Shown piece by piece: positions 51,920 to 59,325 of a stretch of DNA of 64,000 bases. Below the pieces are notes generated by a model that saw nothing but the letters and a program-made list of their open reading frames with translations, did not search any database and was not told where the DNA came from. How positions within the stretch are numbered: the stretch's first letter is position 1; every line of letters starts with the position of its first letter. Source of the DNA: Nocardioides sp. WS12 (lineage in GTDB: Bacteria; Actinomycetota; Actinomycetes; Propionibacteriales; Nocardioidaceae); the NCBI RefSeq assembly GCF_014108865.1, contig NZ_CP053928.1, positions 4,526,001 to 4,590,000 on the forward strand, read 5' to 3'. A program made the translations under genes and the position numbers.

Positions 51920-53064
51920 GCGCCGACCTCCGCGAGCATCGCCTCGAGCAACGGCCGGTGGTGGAAGACGGACTCGGGATCCTCGGGACGTGCGATCTCA
52001 CCGAAGTGGATCTGGCGCGCGCTGGTCCGCAGGAAGACGCAGCCCCAGAGCACGGCCGCATGGAGCTGGTACCAGGTCAGGTCGCCGACCTCGACGCCAC
52101 TGGCCGCCGTGTACGTCGACGCGACGTCCTCGGCGCGCAGGACGTCGGGCATGCCGGGCACCCCCAGGCTGGTGGCGATCGTGTCGAAGACCCGGTGCGC
52201 GAAGACCATCCACCCCAGGTCCAGCTCGCGCGGGCCGATCGTCGCCATCTCCCAGTCGAGCACGGCCACGGGCGTGAAGTCCTGGAACATCATGTTGCCG
52301 ATGCGGGCGTCGCCCCAGACCAGGACGGGGTCACCCTCGTCGGCAGGCAGGTTGGCCTCGAGCCAGGCGAGCCCGCGCTCGATGAGCGGTGAGGGCTGGC
52401 TGTCGGCGTCGGCGCGCTGCGCGAAGTCGTACCAGGAGCGGGTGCGGGCCAGGTTTCGCGCCAGCGGAGTCGCACCGTCGGCCCCGGTCACGGCCGGGTC
52501 GAGGAAGGCGAAGGTGGTGGCCGCGTCCGGGATGGCGTGCAGCTTCGCGAGCACCTCGACGCTCGTGTCCTGGAGGTGCCGTTGCTGCTCGGGCGTCGCG
52601 TCGTGGAACCAGTTGTCGCCGAACGTGTAGGGCAGCACATCGGGCGGGACGATGCCCTCGATCCGCTCCATCAGGAAGAACGGAGTGCCGAGCACCTCAC
52701 CCGTGGGCTCGAGCCAGCTCACGGCCGGCACGGGCACGTCGGTGAGTTCGGCGGCGAGCCGCATGGCGTCGTACTGGTCGCCGAGGCGGTACTCCTCGAA
52801 CACCGGCAGGTCCTCGGGCGCCGGCGCGACCCGGGCGACGTACGCGCCGGTGACCCGCTCGCCGTTCTCCGTCACCGTGACGTCGAGCAGCACGGTCTCA
52901 CTGGACATCCCGTTGCTGTCGACCCCGGCGAGCAGGGACACCGTCGGGTCGGACCCGGCGGGCAGCACGGTGGCCAACCAGGCTTCGAGCTGGTCGTGAA
53001 CCGCCGACTGGTCGCGGCTCGAGCGCTGCAACGTCATCTCGGCAGGCAACTCTGACTGCGACAT
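51916..53064 (-). CDS. APH-fold phosphotransferase
   Basis: A 382-residue kinase of the aminoglycoside/choline kinase fold. The catalytic loop is WGDARIGN (with the Asp present, Trp replacing His) and the metal motif is VLDWE. LVWGDARIGNMMF is the common form in mycobacterial and nocardioform proteins near acyl-CoA genes. It is the first gene of the operon; AGGAGG is 6 bases before the ATG. The beta-barrel gene overlaps it, so it probably acts on the same ligand. Confidence 0.85.
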   Translation of the reverse strand: MSQSELPAEMTLQRSSRDQSAVHDQLEAWLATVLPAGSDPTVSLLAGVDSNGMSSETVLLDVTVTENGERVTGAYVARVAPAPEDLPVFEEYRLGDQYDAMRLAAELTDVPVPAVSWLEPTGEVLGTPFFLMERIEGIVPPDVLPYTFGDNWFHDATPEQQRHLQDTSVEVLAKLHAIPDAATTFAFLDPAVTGADGATPLARNLARTRSWYDFAQRADADSQPSPLIERGLAWLEANLPADEGDPVLVWGDARIGNMMFQDFTPVAVLDWEMATIGPRELDLGWMVFAHRVFDTIATSLGVPGMPDVLRAEDVASTYTAASGVEVGDLTWYQLHAAVLWGCVFLRTSARQIHFGEIARPEDPESVFHHRPLLEAMLAEVGA

Positions 53065-53070
53065 GGGGGG

Positions 53071-53111
53071 CCTCCTGGATTCAGCCTGTTAGAACGTGTT
53101 CTAGTTGTCAA
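53071..53111 (-). promoter_or_regulatory. operon promoter with a perfect KstR-type palindrome
   Basis: -35 TTGACA (53111-53106) and -10 CAGGCT (53088-53083) are 17 bases apart. TAGAACGTGTTCTA (53090-53103) fills the spacer and fits TNNAACNNGTTNNA exactly. The AGGAGG of the kinase gene follows (53076-53071). A repressor here would block polymerase directly. Confidence 0.8.
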
Positions 53112-53118
53112 CGGAGGA

Positions 53119-53141
53119 TTACGGTACCTTCGGTGTCGTAA
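53119..53141. promoter_or_regulatory. imperfect inverted repeat before the TetR gene
   Basis: TTACGGTACC (53119-53128) and GGTGTCGTAA (53132-53141) pair at 8 of 10 positions around TTC. It lies 15 bases before the TetR start and is a likely autoregulatory site. Confidence 0.55.
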
Positions 53142-53155
53142 TAGGGGAAGAGGTC

Positions 53156-53749
53156 ATGGGGAAAGACATCGACGAAGTGGTCCGCGGCGCCGGCAGGCCG
53201 CGAGATCCACGCATCGAACAGGCGCTCCTGGTCGCCGTACGCGACCTGCTGGTGGAAGGCGGCTATGCCGCGGTGACCGTCGCGGCCGTCGCCGACAGAG
53301 CAGGTACGACGAAGGCGGCTCTGTATCGACGGTGGCCCGCGCTCCCCCACCTGATCCACGAAGCCGCGTTCCCCGGCGAGCTCGCCGAGGACCTCGTGCT
53401 GGGAAACGACCTCGCCACCGACATCACCGGCGTCGTCCGTGGAACGCGCGACACCCTCTGCTCACCGATCGGCGCAGCGGCGCTGCCCGGCCTGCTCGCC
53501 GAAGTGGGCGCGTGGCCGGACCTGCACGCCGCGATGATGCGGCGGTTTGCAGGGGTGTTCGCGGCCCTCGAGGACCGCCTGCGCACAGCCGTGGCCAACG
53601 GCGACGCCCATCCCGAGGCGCGCGCGGACGACGTACTGCGCCTGGCGATCGGGGCCGTGCTCGCCGGCCTCCTGCTGACCCCCAGCGAACTCGACGACGC
53701 CTGGGTCCACCGGACGTCGGCGACACTGATCCGCAGCCTTCGCCCCTGA
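53156..53749 (+). CDS. TetR-family transcriptional regulator
   Basis: A 197-residue repressor with an N-terminal arm GRPRDPRIEQALL and a helix-turn-helix (VTVAAVADRAGTTKAALYRRWP). The ligand domain shows no known signature. It is divergent from the kinase-beta-barrel-ALDH operon and, with the KstR-type site and its own inverted repeat between them, is the first candidate to control that operon. It is not KstR by any feature that I can see. ATG 53156 follows GGGGAAGAGG. Confidence 0.9.
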   Translation: MGKDIDEVVRGAGRPRDPRIEQALLVAVRDLLVEGGYAAVTVAAVADRAGTTKAALYRRWPALPHLIHEAAFPGELAEDLVLGNDLATDITGVVRGTRDTLCSPIGAAALPGLLAEVGAWPDLHAAMMRRFAGVFAALEDRLRTAVANGDAHPEARADDVLRLAIGAVLAGLLLTPSELDDAWVHRTSATLIRSLRP

Positions 53750-53755
53750 CTGCGT

Positions 53756-53818
53756 GACAAACCCCAAGTCGACGGCGACAAACCCCAACTCGGGCGAGAC
53801 AAACCCCAAGTCGGCGAG
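53756..53818 (+). repeat. three tandem 21-bp units between convergent genes
   Basis: GACAAACCCCAAGTCGACGGC (53756-53776) is followed by two close copies (53777-53797, 53798-53818). All share GACAAACCCCAA and differ after it. They fill the 72-bp gap between the ends of the TetR gene and guaB3. Confidence 0.9.
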
Positions 53819-53821
53819 GGG

Positions 53822-54928
53822 TCAGCTGGAGACGACCTCGACCCGCTGGAACTCCTTGAGCTCCGTGTAGCCCGTGGTGGCCATCGAACGCTTGAGGGCG
53901 CCGACGAGGTTCATCGTGCCGTCGGCGACGCGGGACGGGCCGAAGAGGATCTCCTCGATCGTGCCGACCTGCTCGAGCTGCACGCGCTGGCCGCGCGGGA
54001 GGTCAGCGTGGTGCGCCTCGGCACCCCAGTGGAATCCGCGACCCGGTGCGTCGGTGGCGCGCGCGAACGGCGAGCCCACCATCACGGCGTCCGCCCCACA
54101 GGCGATCGCCTTGGCCAGGTCACCGGAGGTACCGATGGATCCGTCAGCGATCACGTGGACGTAGCGGCCGCCCGACTCGTCGAGGTAGTCGCGGCGCGCG
54201 GCGGCGACGTCGGCCACGGCGCTGGCCATGGGCACGGCGACACCGAGAACGGTGCGGGTCGTGTGGGCGGCGCCGCCACCGAAGCCGACGAGCACACCGG
54301 CAGCACCCGTGCGCATCAGGTGCAGTGCGGCCTGATGGGTCGCGCAGCCGCCGACGATGACCGGGACATCGAGTTCGTAGATGAACTCCTTGAGGTTCAG
54401 CGGCTCGGCCTGGCTGGAGACGTGCTCGGCGGAGACGGTCGTGCCGCGGATGACGAAGAGGTCCACGCCGGCGTCGGTGACGACCTTCGCGAACTCCTTG
54501 GTGCGCTGCGGCGACAACGAGCCGGCCACGGTCACGCCGGCGTCGCGCATCTCGCGCAGGCGCGCGGTGATGAGTTCGGCCTTGATCGGCTCGGTGTAGA
54601 TCGTCTGGAGGCGACGGGTTGCCTCCTCGCCCTGCAACCCGGCGACCTCTTCGAGCAACGGCTCCGGGTCGTCGTACCGGGTCCAGAGACCCTCGAGGTT
54701 GAGCACGCCGAGACCGCCGTGGCGGCCGAAGGCGATCGCGGTCGACGGCGACATCACCGAATCCATCGGCGCGGCGATGATCGGCAGCGTGAAGGGGTAC
54801 GCGTCGATCTGCCAGTCGATGCTGACTTCCTCCGGGTCACGCGTGCGCCGCGAGGGCACGATGGCGATGTCGTCGAAGGAATAGGCACGACGCGCGCGCT
54901 TCGCACGGCCGATCTCGATGTCACTCAC
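53822..54928 (-). CDS. guaB3: IMP dehydrogenase-family protein GuaB3
   Basis: A 368-residue TIM-barrel of the IMPDH/GMPR family without CBS domains, typical of actinobacterial GuaB3. The catalytic-loop region reads GGGAAHTTRT (217-226), where IMPDH has SICTT, so His222 seems to replace the catalytic Cys; RYVHVIADGSIGTSGD keeps the phosphate site. In Mycobacterium tuberculosis guaB3 lies with choD and guaA in one neighbourhood, and all three are in this window. The GTG start has TACCCT 6 bases upstream, so the message is probably leaderless. Confidence 0.92.
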   Translation of the reverse strand: MSDIEIGRAKRARRAYSFDDIAIVPSRRTRDPEEVSIDWQIDAYPFTLPIIAAPMDSVMSPSTAIAFGRHGGLGVLNLEGLWTRYDDPEPLLEEVAGLQGEEATRRLQTIYTEPIKAELITARLREMRDAGVTVAGSLSPQRTKEFAKVVTDAGVDLFVIRGTTVSAEHVSSQAEPLNLKEFIYELDVPVIVGGCATHQAALHLMRTGAAGVLVGFGGGAAHTTRTVLGVAVPMASAVADVAAARRDYLDESGGRYVHVIADGSIGTSGDLAKAIACGADAVMVGSPFARATDAPGRGFHWGAEAHHADLPRGQRVQLEQVGTIEEILFGPSRVADGTMNLVGALKRSMATTGYTELKEFQRVEVVSS

Positions 54929-54934
54929 CGGAGA

Positions 54935-54940
54935 AGGGTA
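54935..54940 (-). promoter_or_regulatory. -10 hexamer of guaB3
   Basis: TACCCT ends 6 bases before the GTG at 54928; no Shine-Dalgarno is present. Confidence 0.45.
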
Positions 54941-54953
54941 CCGGTCGCCCCGT

Positions 54954-55556
54954 TCAGGCGAGGGCCTCCATCAGCGGTGCCGCGATCACGTCGTGCACCT
55001 GGGACTTCAGCCGGGCGAGCGAGACGATCGCGGCCAGGCTCTCGCCGACCTCTTCGGTCCGTACGAGGTGGTGGTTCGGAAGCCCCAGGAACACCGGAGT
55101 GGTCCCGTCGTGCACCGCCCAGGCCGGCACCGTCTGGCCTGGCAGGAACGCGAAGGCGACCCGTAGTCGGCCCACCTTGCGCGCCAGTCGTTGGGTGCCC
55201 TCGATGGCGGTGGCGACGTCGGTGCGCGGCCGCGCGTCGATGGCGAAGGCCCGTTGGCGGACAGCGAGTCGCCAGAACACCAGCGCGTCCGCCTGCTGTT
55301 TCCGGGGTACGACGAACGCCTCCTGGTGGCGCACCCAACTCTGGATGACCGGGTCGGCCACCGGGGTCGCGATCCGCGTCAGCACGAACTTGGCCCGCTG
55401 GCCGGACGGCGTCAGCGCCTTGGCGTGGCGACTGTGCACCGGCTGCCAGCCGCTGACCGGGCCGCCGTCGACCCAGTGCACGGGAGCGCCGACGAGCCGC
55501 TCGAGGACGCGGTCGTCGAGGCCTGCCTGCAGAATCGTTGAGGTGTCGCGCGGCAT
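54954..55556 (-). CDS. hypothetical protein
   Basis: A 200-residue soluble protein of unknown family. It is rich in Val/Ala/Arg, with strands such as RRVAFAFLPGQTVPAWAVHDG-like VGRLRVAFAF and a C-terminal helix. It lies between pstB and guaB3 on the same strand. GGAGG precedes the ATG by 6 bases, so it is translated conventionally. Nothing ties it to phosphate or purines except position. Confidence 0.6.
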   Translation of the reverse strand: MPRDTSTILQAGLDDRVLERLVGAPVHWVDGGPVSGWQPVHSRHAKALTPSGQRAKFVLTRIATPVADPVIQSWVRHQEAFVVPRKQQADALVFWRLAVRQRAFAIDARPRTDVATAIEGTQRLARKVGRLRVAFAFLPGQTVPAWAVHDGTTPVFLGLPNHHLVRTEEVGESLAAIVSLARLKSQVHDVIAAPLMEALA

Positions 55557-55581
55557 CCGCCGCCTCCGTCGAGTCGGGTGT

Positions 55582-56559
55582 CTAGCCGAAACGTCCATGG
55601 ACGTAGTCGGATGTACGTGAGTCCCGAGGATTGCTGAACATGGCCTCGGTGTCGCCGTACTCGACGATGACACCGGGGGTGTTCATTGCTGCGAGGAAGA
55701 ACGCGCACTTGTCGGAGACACGTGCCGCTTGTTGCATGTTGTGCGTGACGATGACGATCGTGACCTGACCACGCAGTTCGGCGATCGTCTCCTCCACGCG
55801 GCGCGTGGAGGTCGGGTCGAGGGCCGAGCAGGGCTCGTCCATCAACAGGACTTCAGGGGCGATGGCCATCGCCCGAGCGATGCAGAGGCGCTGCTGCTGG
55901 CCACCGGACAGGCCACCACCGGGCTGGTGGAGACGGTCCTTGACCTCGTCCCACAAGGACGCCTTGCGCAGGGAGTCCTCGACCAGGAAGTCCTTCTCGG
56001 CCTTGCTGGCCTTGATACCGGTGAGGGCGAGGGACGCGATGGTGTTCTCGTAGATCGACATCGCCGGGAACGGGTTGGGCTTCTGGAAGACCATGCCGAT
56101 CCGGCGACGCGCGTGGGTGACCCGCTGGTCGGGGCCGTAGATGTCCTCGTCACCGAGGATCACCTGGCCGGCCAGGGAGGCCGACGGCACCAGCTCGTGC
56201 ATCCGGTTGAGGATCCGCAGGAACGTCGACTTGCCGCAGCCGGACGGTCCGATGAGGGCGGTCACCTGGCCTGCGGGCATGGTCAGCGAGACGCGGTCGA
56301 GGACCTTGCGCTCACCGAACCATGCCGTGATGTCCTCGGCCCGCAACTCGGCGGCGTTGGCGCCGGCCACCCGTTGGGCCAGCAGGTCGGGCACCGGCGC
56401 ATAGCCCTCCGCCGGCGCGGGTCGCTCACCGCCGGTCCGACCGGTGAACATGCGTCGCTTGCCGGGACGGGTCGCGGGCACCGCGAGGGGCGGCACCACC
56501 GGAATGGTCTGGGTGGCGTCTTCTGGCGGTGCGTAGCTGAGCGCTTCGTAGTCGGTCAT
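55582..56559 (-). CDS. pstB: phosphate ABC transporter ATP-binding protein
   Basis: A 325-residue ATPase of the high-affinity phosphate importer. Walker A GPSGCGKST, QKPNPFPAMSIYENT (a PstB hallmark), signature LSGGQQQRL, Walker B VLLMDEP and switch THNM are intact. It has an extra N-terminal tail of about 75 residues rich in Pro and Ala. It follows the sortase-like gene by 25 bases with AGGAATCACC before the ATG, and is the last recognised pst gene of the run. Confidence 0.96.
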   Translation of the reverse strand: MTDYEALSYAPPEDATQTIPVVPPLAVPATRPGKRRMFTGRTGGERPAPAEGYAPVPDLLAQRVAGANAAELRAEDITAWFGERKVLDRVSLTMPAGQVTALIGPSGCGKSTFLRILNRMHELVPSASLAGQVILGDEDIYGPDQRVTHARRRIGMVFQKPNPFPAMSIYENTIASLALTGIKASKAEKDFLVEDSLRKASLWDEVKDRLHQPGGGLSGGQQQRLCIARAMAIAPEVLLMDEPCSALDPTSTRRVEETIAELRGQVTIVIVTHNMQQAARVSDKCAFFLAAMNTPGVIVEYGDTEAMFSNPRDSRTSDYVHGRFG

Positions 56560-56584
56560 GGTGATTCCTGTCGTGCGGGCCGGA

Positions 56585-57550
56585 CTAGAGGGTGTTCGGC
56601 AAGAGGTCGGTGACGCGGTCGGCACAGGCCAGCGCGATCATGGAAATGACGGGGATGAAGACGACCCAGGTCGCCATCACGTTCCACCGCTTGGCCGCCC
56701 AGACCGCAGCGATCGATGCGGCGACCAGCAGCTGGATGAGCCAGGACAGCGAGAAGACCCGGGAGTCGTCGCCGGTGAGCATCCGCTCGTGGGGGTCGAC
56801 ATAGCCTTCGGCGATCGCCACCGGCGGCCGCGGGAACGCAGTGCTGGTCAGCTCGGCGTCGACCATGAGCACCCCGCTGGGCTGGAAGGGCCGCCCGTTC
56901 GAGGTGATCAGGGTGAGGCGACCGTCCTTGCCCGGCTCGAGGGCTGGCAGTTTCTGCTCGCCCACCCGTGCGCCGAGCACCCGATACGCCGACGTCCCCT
57001 GGCCGGTGCTCACCTTCACGGTGTCTCCCGGGCGGAGCATCTCGAGGTAGCGGAACACGCCGCCGTACGCCGCCGAACGGCCAACGAGCACGGAAGCGCC
57101 CGCCTGGCCCGGGAAGGGCGTGTCGCGCCGGTGTCCGACGCCCAACTTGGTCTGTCGGGAGCTCGATCCCTCGACGACGACCTCACGGATGTCGAGTCGC
57201 GGAATCTCCAGGACAGCAATCGGGGTGCCCGCCTCGACGAGTTCGCCGTTGACGTCGCGCTGTCCGATCGGCACCGAGCCCTCGGCGATCGACAGTCGCA
57301 CCTGGTCGTAGAGCCGGTGTTGCGCCGTGAAATGCTGGACCTGGCTGACGACGGTCAGGTTGAACAGCAGCGCCAGCAGGATGATCGAGAGCATCGAGAG
57401 CGCGTACGACCCGACCACGGTTCGCCAGTCGGGCGGCGTCGGATTCGCGACCTTGGACAGCCTCGGCAGCCCGGTGGGCCAGAACTTCCGGGGGCTCTTG
57501 TCGCGCAGCGCCCTGCCCTCGGTGCGTCGATCCTCCGTCGCCGTCGTCAC
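56585..57550 (-). CDS. sortase-like membrane protein lacking catalytic His and Cys
   Basis: A 321-residue protein with a membrane helix (about 47-70), a sortase-type beta-barrel and two further hydrophobic segments at about 260-315. The fold is shown by GHRRDTPFPGQAGASVLVGRSAAYGGVFRYLEMLRPGD and LTLITSNG, which line up with class E/D sortases. In those the motifs read AGHR and TLTTC; here His becomes Arg158 and Cys becomes Ser217, so transpeptidation is not expected. It overlaps the PstS-like gene by GTGA and sits inside the pst operon, perhaps as an assembly or anchoring partner. Confidence 0.78.
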   Translation of the reverse strand: MTTATEDRRTEGRALRDKSPRKFWPTGLPRLSKVANPTPPDWRTVVGSYALSMLSIILLALLFNLTVVSQVQHFTAQHRLYDQVRLSIAEGSVPIGQRDVNGELVEAGTPIAVLEIPRLDIREVVVEGSSSRQTKLGVGHRRDTPFPGQAGASVLVGRSAAYGGVFRYLEMLRPGDTVKVSTGQGTSAYRVLGARVGEQKLPALEPGKDGRLTLITSNGRPFQPSGVLMVDAELTSTAFPRPPVAIAEGYVDPHERMLTGDDSRVFSLSWLIQLLVAASIAAVWAAKRWNVMATWVVFIPVISMIALACADRVTDLLPNTL

Positions 57551-59325
57551 GGTGCACCTGGCGCTGGCGGGACCGGGGGCTCCGCCGTCACCGGCGGGGC
57601 CGCAGCCGCGCGGGGAGGAGTGCGGCCGCTGTCGAGGGCGCGTGCCGCCAGCGGCGGACCGAGCACGAGCACGGCGAGCAGCAGGACACTGATGAGCAGC
57701 GCCAATTGCGCCGTACCCCAGGTCTTCTGGCCGGTGAGGTTGTACGGGTTGGCGCTGGCGTTGGGGTCCCCCGAGCCGGCCGCCGCACCCTGGTCGCCCG
57801 TGCACAGGCCGGTCACCGGATCACAGTTGGTCGCGGCACCCGGGGTGGCCGTGGGTACGGCGCCCGCTCCCGCGCCGGGTACGGCGCCTGTGTCGGTGCC
57901 CGTTCCGGTGCCGGTGCCGGTGGGCGCGGCCGGAGTCTTCCCCGGTCCGCCGGTGCCGATCGCGTTGATCCACGGCGCCTGGCACGCGGCGTCACAGCCA
58001 GCCGGGAACGGCGCGCTCTTGATCAGCTGGTTGTTGTTCGGGCTGTCACCGGGCTTGAAGGTCGGGTTGTTGCAGGGGTTCGCTCCGCCGCTCTTCACAC
58101 CGGCCTTCGTGGCGGCGATCTTCGCCTTGGTGTCGGCACCGATGCCGGGGACCTTGAGTACCTGGTCGAGTGCTGCGAGGACCAGGTTCATCGGCAGCGG
58201 CGAGTAACCGAGTTGACCCATCGTCCGTTGGCCCTCACACAGCACGAACTGCTCGAAGTACGCGAGGGTCGCGCCCTTGGCCTTGTTGAAGTTGCCGCGC
58301 GTCTGGGTCGGCTCGATCATGTAGGAGTACGCCGAGAGCGGGTAGCTGCGCGGATCCTTGTACGGGTAGACCGCCGTGAGGTCCTGCGACAGGTAGTTGG
58401 CGGAGCGCTTGTCGTTGTTGATCTTCGCCCGGGTCAGCGCCACGGCGACTGCATGCTCGGTCGGCAGGGTGTAGAAGCCAGCTGCGTTCTTGATCTGCGC
58501 CGACGGGAAGCCAAGGTTCTGCGCATACGAGTACTCGTCGTAGTTGATCGTGTACTGCGTACTCGCGGTGTAGGTCGTCACGCCGTCCGACTTGGACTGG
58601 GGAACGAACTGAGTTCCCTTCGGGCCGCCAACCTCAAGGTTCTTGGTCGGGAAGTACGAGGTCGCACGGCCGGGCTTGCAACCGCCGGTGGTGTCGCACA
58701 AGGCCTTGTACTGAGCGGGGAACTGGCGCAGCATCCACTGCGTGAACTGGGCCGTTGCGCCGGACCCGTCCGCTCGAACGACAACCGTGATTTTCTGTGC
58801 CGGGAGCGCAATGCCGGGGTTGGTCGCCTTGATCGCCGGGTCGTTCCACATCTGGATGCCGCCACTGAAGATCTTGGCCAGGGTCAGCTGGTCGAGCTTC
58901 AGCCCATCGAAGCGCTTTCCTCCGACGTAGAGGTGGTACATGAAGGCAGTACCCCCAGCGACGACTGGCAACATCGCGTAGCCGAACGACGGCTTGACGT
59001 TGTCCTGCGGATCCGCAGTGTCTCCCGTGTAGGGGATCTCGGAAACGGCGAAGTCGGCAAGGCCGTTGGCGAAGTCCTTGCGACCCTGCGACGAGCCGCC
59101 ATCGTTGTAATTGACGGTGATGCCCTGGCCTTTGGCTGCGGCCTTCCAGTCCTCAACCGCATTCTTGGCCCACGAAGAACCGGACCCGGAGATCGCGGCG
59201 CTGGGAACGGCAGTCTTCACCGGCATCGCCAGCGCCGGAGCGGCCGCCGTGAGCGCGAGGAGCGCGGCGACGACGAAGCCGACACGGATCCGTTGGGAGC
59301 GCGGCCTGCGAGTGCGTTCGTTCAT
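57547..59325 (-). CDS. pstS: membrane-anchored PstS-like phosphate-binding protein
   Basis: A 592-residue exported protein: signal peptide (ending ALAMP), a PstS fold (AISGSGSSWAKNAVEDWKAA, VVRADGSGATAQF, GQLGYSPLPMN), a Gly/Thr/Ala-rich stalk (about 460-540) and a C-terminal membrane helix (TAQLALLISVLLLAVLVLG). Ordinary PstS proteins are lipoproteins of about 370 residues, so this one is anchored at the other end. It overlaps pstA and the sortase-like gene by 4 bases each. Confidence 0.88.
   Translation of the reverse strand: MNERTRRPRSQRIRVGFVVAALLALTAAAPALAMPVKTAVPSAAISGSGSSWAKNAVEDWKAAAKGQGITVNYNDGGSSQGRKDFANGLADFAVSEIPYTGDTADPQDNVKPSFGYAMLPVVAGGTAFMYHLYVGGKRFDGLKLDQLTLAKIFSGGIQMWNDPAIKATNPGIALPAQKITVVVRADGSGATAQFTQWMLRQFPAQYKALCDTTGGCKPGRATSYFPTKNLEVGGPKGTQFVPQSKSDGVTTYTASTQYTINYDEYSYAQNLGFPSAQIKNAAGFYTLPTEHAVAVALTRAKINNDKRSANYLSQDLTAVYPYKDPRSYPLSAYSYMIEPTQTRGNFNKAKGATLAYFEQFVLCEGQRTMGQLGYSPLPMNLVLAALDQVLKVPGIGADTKAKIAATKAGVKSGGANPCNNPTFKPGDSPNNNQLIKSAPFPAGCDAACQAPWINAIGTGGPGKTPAAPTGTGTGTGTDTGAVPGAGAGAVPTATPGAATNCDPVTGLCTGDQGAAAGSGDPNASANPYNLTGQKTWGTAQLALLISVLLLAVLVLGPPLAARALDSGRTPPRAAAAPPVTAEPPVPPAPGAP

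Noticed and set aside
49442..52630. Open frame of more than 1000 codons on the plus strand
   Set aside because: It runs antisense to the aldehyde dehydrogenase and beta-barrel genes and has the same shadow composition.
40663..53064. APH-fold genes as aminoglycoside resistance
   Set aside because: The loops (HGNWKLDN, WGDARIGN, HSDFRLDN) and neighbours point to small-molecule or lipid metabolism, and nothing else suggests resistance.
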